Below, piece by piece: positions 42,258 to 47,929 of a DNA stretch of 47,929 nt. The notes beneath the pieces are model-generated. The model was not told the DNA's origin. It saw only the letters and a list, made by a program, of their open reading frames with translations, and did no database searches. The translations under genes were made by a program, and so were the position numbers. Within the stretch, counting starts at the first letter, position 1. Every line of letters begins with the position of its first letter. Source of the DNA: JBKJUK01 sp046590705 (GTDB lineage Bacteria > Acidobacteriota > Thermoanaerobaculia > Gp7-AA8); the NCBI GenBank assembly GCA_046590705.1, contig JBKJUK010000360.1:1-47929 (forward strand), written 5' to 3'.

Positions 42258-42618
42258 AAGCGGAAAACTCCTCGATGGGAAACGCTACTACTCCACAAGT
42301 GTAGCTTCAACGGGTGCCTGCGATGCAGGAGCATCGATGACGTAGGCCTTTTCTCGCTGGCCTGAATTCAAACGAGGGATGATCCCGACTGCTCTGGCGT
42401 CCCTGCCGGGACGCCTCTTGTGTGCTGCTCGATCCCCAACCCGGTGGCTGCACGCTTCGCGCTTACCACCGGCTACCGTCTGTACGCGCCTCCGGCGCGG
42501 TGCCGCGGCCTGTCTGCTTCGTGCGCCTCGCTACGAAGGAGTGAGAGAAATGCGAGCTAGAATCAGCCGTGATCCATGAAGACGCGCTGCCTGCAGGACT
42601 GATGAGGTCCAGCCGCAC
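42258..42618. other. Gap with several hairpins, no gene seen
   Basis: A perfect hairpin lies at 42396-42415 (GGCGTCCC, loop TGCC, GGGACGCC). A larger one lies at about 42438-42473, with arms CCCGGTGG and CCACCGG around a G/C-rich centre. The variant of the GCAGAAACTC repeat with TAGAAT is at 42541-42565, and could provide the promoter of the nuclease gene. No tRNA-like or protein-coding signal is visible. Confidence 0.6.
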
Positions 42619-43296
42619 GTGAGCTGGGTTTCGATTTCATTGACCCTCTCCCTGTACGCATTCGCTGTCGTTGCGGAGGTTCAGGGGGCGACCATCACCG
42701 CGAGAGGAGTGCGAGCGATTGATGGCGATTCAATCGCCGTTGCATTGATGGATGGTCGGGTACTCCAGATTCGGATGCTCTCGATCGACGCGCCTGAGCT
42801 TGGGCAACCCTTCGCTCAGGAAGCGAAACGTTTCCTCGACCACCATGTCCGCGGGCAGAAGTTGACGCTTCACACCTCCGTCGATGAGCGTGATCAATTC
42901 GGCCGGGTGTTGGCTTTCGTGGAGAACGACGGGCAGTCGCTGAATATGCTCATGCTGCGGGAGGGTCTGGCCTGCGTCTACATCCTTGCGCCGAACATTG
43001 AAGGCGCCGACTCACTGCTGCGCGCACAGCAGCAGGCCCATCGAGCTGGCTCCGGAATCTGGAAGTCGTCGCTGCTGCTCGAATCTCCGCGCAGCTTTCG
43101 ACGAAGGCAGGCCTTTCCGTCATCGAAACCGCGCGCGCTGCGCTATGAAGACCATCTCATCCGTGGCAACAGGAAAAGTCGGTTGGCGCACTGGCCAGGC
43201 TGCAATCACGAAGTTGCAGAAGCGAATCGTGTGAATTTCGATTCTGTCGCGGACGCAAATCGACAAGGCTTTCGAATGGAGAAGAGCTTCAACTGA
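42619..43296 (+). CDS. Secreted thermonuclease family (SNase-like) nuclease with a degenerate C-terminal domain
   Basis: A 225-residue exported protein. A signal peptide (about 1-23) precedes an OB-fold SNase domain (about 27-150). The residues matching the catalytic Arg, Glu and Arg of micrococcal nuclease are Arg52 and Glu60 in IRMLSIDAPE and Arg96 in DQFGRVLAFV; the calcium ligands are Asp35/Asp37 in AIDGDS. Residues about 180-225 (NRKSRLAHWPGCNHEV...NRVNFDSVADANRQGFR) look like the small domain often attached to such nucleases, which normally ends with a second Cys; here it ends EKSFN. The start is GTG 42619, with GAGG upstream. The gene is convergent with the GHL10 hydrolase. Confidence 0.85.
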   Translation: MSWVSISLTLSLYAFAVVAEVQGATITARGVRAIDGDSIAVALMDGRVLQIRMLSIDAPELGQPFAQEAKRFLDHHVRGQKLTLHTSVDERDQFGRVLAFVENDGQSLNMLMLREGLACVYILAPNIEGADSLLRAQQQAHRAGSGIWKSSLLLESPRSFRRRQAFPSSKPRALRYEDHLIRGNRKSRLAHWPGCNHEVAEANRVNFDSVADANRQGFRMEKSFN

Positions 43297-43302
43297 CTGC
43301 CA

Positions 43303-43369
43303 GCCCGCATTTCTGACATGGGTTCGTCGCGAGAACGTCCGCAGCAGAAACTCTGTGAGAAATGCGGGC
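43303..43369. terminator. 12-bp hairpin shared by two convergent genes
   Basis: GCCCGCATTTCT at 43303-43314 and AGAAATGCGGGC at 43358-43369 form a perfect stem. It is placed 6 bases after the nuclease stop and 15 bases before the GHL10 stop, so it can fold at the 3' end of both messages. The right arm is part of the 26-mer repeat that also lies upstream of fmt. There is no U-tract. Confidence 0.65.
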
Positions 43370-43384
43370 CCAGTCGTAAACGGT

Positions 43385-44890
43385 TCAGCGCAGACTGAGA
43401 TTGACGACAGCAAGCGTAGATTGATTGCCCGACTGATCGACGGCAGAAACAACGACTCGCTCGATCTTCCCGCTCAGACCATGCCTCGGGGTCGCGGCAG
43501 GCACGATCTCGGTTCTCCAGCGTCCCGCCGTTCTGGTTTGAATCACCCAGAGCCGAGGAATCTCGTCATCTCCCGCTCGAATCTCGAGCTCGATTCCGTC
43601 CGTCATGCGAGTCGCGATGACGGTCGGCTGCTCCGGCTGCCTTGCATCGATCCATGGAAACGATGGAACGAGGGCCGGTTCGGCATAAAGTGAAGCGACT
43701 CGGTCGGTGACTCCGTTGATATTGTTGCGAAGCGATTTCTCGCTGAAGTGAAAGACGCCGGGTGATGAGCTGACGGCGCGGGTCGTGCGGATCTGGTGCG
43801 CGATTTCACCGGATGGAAAGCGGTCGCCTCCATCCCGATAGGTCGCCAGGCCGGGCCATAGATGACGCTTTTTTACGTTCTCGCTGCTCCACCAGTTCAG
43901 CAGAACCGGAAAACTCAATTCCTTGCGCGCGGTAGCCCAGTACAGTTGCGGGGCGAAGTAATCGAGCCAGCCGCTACGGAACCAGAGCAGCGAATCTGCA
44001 TAGAGACTCTCGTAGGCATCGAGACCTGCGATGGTTTCCGGATATCCCGGTCGCCAGACTCCGAAGGGACTGACTCCGAAACGGGCCAGAGGCTTCTCTC
44101 TTCTCACCGCTTCATACACTTCGCGTACGAGCAGGTTCACGTTCTCCCGGCGCCAGTCGTTCCTGGCCAGCGTGCCACCTGCAGCGACGTATCGATCCCA
44201 GCTCGGTGTGTCCGGAAAGTCGATCTCGACACCTGCCTCGTCTTTCTCGCGGTAGGGGTAGAAGTAATCGTCGAAGTGGATTCCGTCGACGTCGTAGCGT
44301 CGCAGTACATCGACGATCACGGCGGTGGTGTGTGCGCGGACTTCCGGTTCTCCGGGATCCATCCAGAGGTGCTTTCCATACTGCGGTACAAGGTCAGGGC
44401 GCCTGCTGTGAAGATGAGTCGGAGAGATGGGCGACACACCGGATGGATGCCGGCCGCGATAAGGATTGAGCCAGGCATGCAGCTCGAGACCGCGTCGATG
44501 TGACTCCCGGATGACGAATTCGAGCGGGTCCCATAACGGTTCAGGAGCGCGTCCCATCTCCCCAGTCAGATACTCGCTCCAGGGTTCGAGATCGGAGGCA
44601 TACATGGCATCGCCGGCCGGACGGATCTGAAACACGATGGCGTTGAGGTTCAGCGCTTTGGCGCGGTCCAGGATGGCCATGAGCTCCCGCTGCTGGTCCT
44701 CGACTGGAAGTCCCCGTTTCGAAGGCCAGTCGATGTTGCTCACCGTGGCCACCCAGACACCACGAAACTCCCGCATCACCGCTGGCGGATTCTCGGAGAC
44801 TACGGCGCTACCGCTACGCGCCGACGAAGTGGCAGTAGCAGCGCAGTGAGGAAGCAGAAGAAGGAGAAGCAGCGCGGAGAGCAATTTCAT
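43385..44890 (-). CDS. GHL10 (DUF187/DigH-like) family glycoside hydrolase
   Basis: A 501-residue exported hydrolase. A signal peptide (about 1-20) is followed by the GHL10 barrel: REFRGVWVATVSNIDWPSKRGL, NAIVFQIRPAGDAMYASDLEPWSEYLTG, LHAWLNPYR, VDGIHFDDYFYPY and FGVSPFGVWRP are typical. The acidic pair in HFDDYFYPY is the expected catalytic region. E. coli DigH (YddW) of this family cleaves denuded peptidoglycan glycans, so a cell-wall role is likely; the exact bond is inferred. A C-terminal beta-sandwich-like domain of about 85 residues follows. The frame is open upstream to 45160 through repeat DNA, but ATG 44890 begins the signal peptide. Confidence 0.87.
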   Translation of the reverse strand: MKLLSALLLLLLLPHCAATATSSARSGSAVVSENPPAVMREFRGVWVATVSNIDWPSKRGLPVEDQQRELMAILDRAKALNLNAIVFQIRPAGDAMYASDLEPWSEYLTGEMGRAPEPLWDPLEFVIRESHRRGLELHAWLNPYRGRHPSGVSPISPTHLHSRRPDLVPQYGKHLWMDPGEPEVRAHTTAVIVDVLRRYDVDGIHFDDYFYPYREKDEAGVEIDFPDTPSWDRYVAAGGTLARNDWRRENVNLLVREVYEAVRREKPLARFGVSPFGVWRPGYPETIAGLDAYESLYADSLLWFRSGWLDYFAPQLYWATARKELSFPVLLNWWSSENVKKRHLWPGLATYRDGGDRFPSGEIAHQIRTTRAVSSSPGVFHFSEKSLRNNINGVTDRVASLYAEPALVPSFPWIDARQPEQPTVIATRMTDGIELEIRAGDDEIPRLWVIQTRTAGRWRTEIVPAATPRHGLSGKIERVVVSAVDQSGNQSTLAVVNLSLR

Positions 44891-45308
44891 CGTGTGATTG
44901 TAATGCGGGCCGGGGGCCGGGGGCCGGGGGCCGGAGTAGAGGCGAAATTCGCGATCATCGAAAGTGTGTGGAGCACAGGCAATCCTGCCTGTGGCTGGAC
45001 CAGTTGAATTCAGGCCGGGGGCCGGAGGGAGGCTGTAGAAGAAGCGAGTTCTCGCGAGCGAGCGTGGAATGTGTGGCACAGGCAATCCTGCCTGTGACGG
45101 GGGCAACTGAATTAGCGCGTGTTTCAGTTCGAGGAAAACTTCGTTAGGGCGCGGGGACATGCGGCGAATGACCTTGTCTGGAGGTGCCTAACATTCCTTC
45201 GAATTCGGCTGGTCCAGTCACAGGCAGGATTGCCTGTGCCACACATTTCATGTTCAGTCGGGAAGTCATCTGAACTCCGGCCCCCTGACCCCGGCCCCCG
45301 GCCTGCCT
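44891..45308. repeat. Repeat-rich gap: three CACAGGCA palindromes and GGGCCGGGGG tracts
   Basis: No gene is supported here. Palindromes lie at 44974-44993, 45077-45096 and, inverted, 45219-45238. The first and third share a longer flank (CTGGACCAG and its complement CTGGTCCAG), so they form a roughly 265-bp inverted pair. G/C tracts are at 44907-44936, 45014-45027 and 45283-45304. The region follows the argJ stop (45309 on the minus strand) and precedes the GHL10 start, so the GHL10 promoter must lie inside or beside it. Confidence 0.88.
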
Positions 45309-46490
45309 TCAAGAACGGTAATCGGCGTTCAGCGCTACGTAATCCTCGCCCAGATCGCTCACCAGGAGATTCGCTGTGAAGCTTCCGCCGCCCAGATCCA
45401 GCACGACCGGCACGCGTTCTTTCGAGAAAACTTTCGCTGCGTCGGCTTCGCGGTAAGCTACGCGAGCACCATCGACGACCAGTTTCACCGAACCTGCTGA
45501 GAGTGCGACGCGCTTCACGGAGAAGTTCGCGCCGCTGCGACCCACTGCCGCGAGGATCCTTCCCCAGTTCGGATCGCCGCCGTGCAGCGCCGTTTTCACC
45601 AACGGAGAAGTGGCCACGGCATGCGCCGCGAGTTGGGCGTCCCGTTTTGTTCTGGCTCCTCGCACCTCGAGATCCATCACTCGAATCGCGCCTTCTCCGT
45701 CACGAACGATCATCCAGGAAAGTTCGCGACAAACTTTCAGCAGCGCCCTTTTGAAGTCGTCGGTCGATGCACCGCCAGACATGACCGGTCCCCCGAGAGC
45801 GCCGGAAGCCATGAGCAGCACCGTGTCATTCGTGGAGGTGTCGCCATCGACGGAGATGGTGTTGAAGCTGGCGTCGGCCGCCTCACGCAGCACTTTCTGC
45901 AGGAAGGCGGGCGTCGCTGCAGCGTCGGTCATGATGAAACCGAGCATGGTGGCCATGTTCGGATGAATCATGCCTGCGCCCTTGGCAAAGCCGACGATGC
46001 GGCCGCGCTTTCCGCCAAGCATGAAAGTAGCCTGCGTGACCTTCGGTCCGACGTCGGTGGTGAGGATGGCATGTGAGGCTGCGTCGATTCCCGAGCTGGA
46101 AAGTCTGGTCACCGCGTCGGGCAGAGCCTCGCGAATCTTCTTGTCAGGAAGAAGAACACCTATCACTCCGGTAGAGGCGAGAAAAATCTCCTCCTCCGGG
46201 CAACCCAGCAGCTCGGCAGCACGAGTTCTCACGCGACGGGCCGCAGCATTGCCTTCCTTTCCGGTCACGGCGTTGGCGCATCCGGCGTTCACGACTACGC
46301 CGCGGATTCTTCCACCGCTTTTCTTGAGGGCCGCCTTTGACAGCGTCACCGGTGCAGCCTGGAAGCGGTTTTTCGTGAACACGGCAGCCGCGTTCGCGCC
46401 TTCAGAGGCAACGATGAGAGCAACGTCGGGCCGCTTCTTTCGGATGCCGGCCCGGATACCCGACGCAAAAAACCCTTTCGGCAGCTTCAC
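45309..46490 (-). CDS. argJ: Glutamate N-acetyltransferase / amino-acid acetyltransferase ArgJ
   Basis: A 393-residue bifunctional enzyme of arginine synthesis that moves the acetyl group from N-acetylornithine to glutamate. It self-cleaves before the nucleophile Thr181 in HPNMATMLGF to give alpha and beta chains. Other blocks are VVVNAGCANAVTG, LASTGVIGVLLP and SVDGDTSTNDTV. The ATG overlaps the argH stop by four bases, so argH-argJ is one transcript. Its presence implies the cyclic ornithine route. The C-terminus ends in LNADYRS, as usual for the family. Confidence 0.95.
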   Translation of the reverse strand: MKLPKGFFASGIRAGIRKKRPDVALIVASEGANAAAVFTKNRFQAAPVTLSKAALKKSGGRIRGVVVNAGCANAVTGKEGNAAARRVRTRAAELLGCPEEEIFLASTGVIGVLLPDKKIREALPDAVTRLSSSGIDAASHAILTTDVGPKVTQATFMLGGKRGRIVGFAKGAGMIHPNMATMLGFIMTDAAATPAFLQKVLREAADASFNTISVDGDTSTNDTVLLMASGALGGPVMSGGASTDDFKRALLKVCRELSWMIVRDGEGAIRVMDLEVRGARTKRDAQLAAHAVATSPLVKTALHGGDPNWGRILAAVGRSGANFSVKRVALSAGSVKLVVDGARVAYREADAAKVFSKERVPVVLDLGGGSFTANLLVSDLGEDYVALNADYRS

Positions 46491-47926
46491 TGGACGCTCC
46501 TCTGCTTCGATGGCTCTGCGGAATCGAGGCCCGACTGGCGCGCAGACAAAGCATCACGAAGAAAGTCGAGGGCTTCGATTGCCGCGGCCTGTACTCTCGA
46601 TGGCGACGTTCCACCGATTGCAGATTTTCGCTCGAGAGCCTGCATGACATCCAGCTGCTCGAGATGTTCGAGAGAAATCGTTTCACTCACGCCGAGTTCA
46701 CGGAGTGAAACGTTGAGTCGCATCGACTCGGCGACTCGCTCACTGACGATTCCATGTGCCTGGCGGAAGGGGATTCCGCTGGCAGTGAGGGCGTCGGTCA
46801 ACTGAGTGGCCAGCAGCAGATCTGCAGACGCCGCGGTTTTCATCCGGTCTCGATTTACACCCAGACCCGACAGCAGCCCGCTCATCGCCGGCAAAGCTCG
46901 ATCGATGAGAATGGCCGTTCTGAAGACCGGCTCCTTGTCGAGTTGAAGATCCTTGTTGTAGGAGAGCGGAAGTCCCTTCAACAGTGCCAGGAGACCGGTC
47001 AGCTCCCCGATCATGCGCGCTGCATGACCACGTGTCAGCTCCAGCAGATCCGGGTTCTTCTTCTGCGGCATACGCGACGAGCCTGTGGTGAATGCATCCG
47101 GCAATTCCACATAACCAACTTCATCTGAGGATAGAAAAATCAGGTCTTCCGAGAGTCTGGAGAGATGCGAGAAAAGCAGCGTGGCGCAGAACAGATACTC
47201 GGCGGCTGCATCGCGATCAGACACTGCGTCCATGGAGTTGCGACTCGGAGCACGAAAGCCGAGATCAGCCGACAAAGCTTCTCTGTTCACAGAAATTGCG
47301 GTACCTGCCAGCGCACCGGAGCCGAGTGGACATTCGTCGGCGCGCTCGGCAGCACTTACCAGGCGCGCGGAGTCGCGACGCAGCATTTCGACATAGGCCA
47401 GGCACCAGTGTCCAAAGGTTACAGGCTCGGCCTGCTTGAGGTGCGTGTAGCCAGGCATCGGAGTCCCGGCTTCCTTCTGCGCCAGACCAGCGAGAACCTG
47501 GGCCACACGAAGCACTTCGTCATTGGCGTGCAGTAGATTCTCTTTCAAAAAAAGACGGAGATCGGTTGCCACCTGATCGTTGCGAGAGCGTCCGGTGTGC
47601 AGCTTCCCGGCGAGCGCTCCCACCCGATCGTACAGAAACGATTCGACGTAGGAATGCACATCCTCGTGATCCGACGACTCAACACTCGAGGAGACGTGAC
47701 CTGACAGACTGGATAGCGCCTCAGTGATTGAACCGGTTTCTTCCTCGGTCAGTACACCAGCCTGCATCAGGGCACGGGCCCAGGCCGCTGAGGCTTCCAG
47801 TTCCTGCTCGAGCAACGCCACATCGAACTCGAACGAGTCATTGAAGGACTTCAGGCGTTGATCGGGCCCGCCCGTCACCCGCCCGCCCCACAGTTGTCGT
47901 CTGCCCGTTTGATTGGTCATGTTCAT
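46487..47926 (-). CDS. argH: Argininosuccinate lyase ArgH
   Basis: A 479-residue enzyme that splits argininosuccinate into arginine and fumarate, the last step of arginine synthesis. WGGRVTGGPDQRLKSFNDSF opens the protein; TGRSRNDQVATDLRLF, PGYTHLKQAEPVTFGHW and the signature GSSRMPQKKNPDLLEL follow. It is slightly longer than the usual 460 residues. The start is ATG 47926 or 47920; the window ends 3 bases beyond, so the ribosome binding site and upstream gene (perhaps argG) cannot be seen. It overlaps argJ by four bases. Confidence 0.94.
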   Translation of the reverse strand: MNMTNQTGRRQLWGGRVTGGPDQRLKSFNDSFEFDVALLEQELEASAAWARALMQAGVLTEEETGSITEALSSLSGHVSSSVESSDHEDVHSYVESFLYDRVGALAGKLHTGRSRNDQVATDLRLFLKENLLHANDEVLRVAQVLAGLAQKEAGTPMPGYTHLKQAEPVTFGHWCLAYVEMLRRDSARLVSAAERADECPLGSGALAGTAISVNREALSADLGFRAPSRNSMDAVSDRDAAAEYLFCATLLFSHLSRLSEDLIFLSSDEVGYVELPDAFTTGSSRMPQKKNPDLLELTRGHAARMIGELTGLLALLKGLPLSYNKDLQLDKEPVFRTAILIDRALPAMSGLLSGLGVNRDRMKTAASADLLLATQLTDALTASGIPFRQAHGIVSERVAESMRLNVSLRELGVSETISLEHLEQLDVMQALERKSAIGGTSPSRVQAAAIEALDFLRDALSARQSGLDSAEPSKQRSVQ

Positions 47927-47929
47927 CCC

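Noticed and set aside
44891..45160. N-terminal extension of the GHL10 hydrolase
   Set aside because: It is read entirely from repeat DNA, and ATG 44890 starts a clear signal peptide.
45119..45379. Plus-strand frame of 86 residues between argJ and the GHL10 gene
   Set aside because: It is made of repeat DNA and antisense argJ sequence, with no homology or ribosome binding site.

Overview
The window is GC-rich chromosomal DNA from a Gram-negative bacterium. Evidence for an outer membrane comes from waaA, lpxK and an LpxL/HtrB-type acyltransferase. The gene mix and the dense small dispersed palindromic repeats would fit an Acidobacteriota-like lineage: fused cobA-hemD, SemiSWEET, a TatT-like TPR protein, a very long sigma-54 activator, and secreted proteins with tandem beta-rich modules. 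The taxon is an inference; there is no rRNA or other marker here to settle it. I see no tRNA or rRNA genes, no CRISPR array, no prophage and no transposase gene.

Layout, left to right. 1-5860: RDD membrane protein, adenosine-deaminase-family enzyme, YigZ/IMPACT protein (minus), then a 1131-residue secreted zinc metalloprotease. 5874-9869 (minus): a 1331-residue sigma-54 activator with TPR-like repeats. 10103-12168: a DUF2400 protein that looks like a divergent endonuclease III-fold protein, overlapped by a TlpA-like thioredoxin, then a SemiSWEET transporter. 12355-16930: a run of membrane proteins (DUF2207, ABC-2-like permease, two small proline-rich proteins) closed by a strong terminator. 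17017-17484: free methionine-R-sulfoxide reductase. 17793-23427 (minus): waaA, lpxK, an lpxL-like gene and a YfhO-family protein, divergent from hflX (23518-24771). 24974-26935 (minus): a GT39-like membrane glycosyltransferase. 27140-31661: a tight tetrapyrrole operon, ccsA/hemX-like, hemA, hemC and cobA-hemD. 32063-35919: a large GT-C-like membrane protein overlapped by a phosphopantetheinyl transferase. 36371-39533: a TatT-like protein, then fmt and rsmB. 40060-40356: an HU gene with a near-consensus promoter and terminator. 40552-42257 (minus): a PLP decarboxylase and a small unknown gene. 42619-44890: a secreted nuclease and a GHL10/DigH-like hydrolase, convergent. 45309-47926 (minus): argH and argJ.

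The least ordinary features are these. (1) A family of palindromic repeats built on CACAGGCA-N4-TGCCTGTG, eight copies at four loci, all just 3' of stop codons; one copy supplies the C-terminus of the YfhO-family protein. (2) MITE-like elements of about 140-178 bp with GTCATTCCGA-type inverted ends and nested inner inverted repeats, five copies, also 3' of genes. (3) A beta-rich C-terminal module present twice in the secreted protease and once in the unrelated membrane protein 29 kb away. (4) DUF2400 residues that appear to match the catalytic Lys, Asp and Fe-S cysteines of endonuclease III. (5) A sigma-54 activator with about 1050 residues of non-standard sensory region. Nothing here is a clear new defence or mobile system; the repeat families and the shared module are the best leads.
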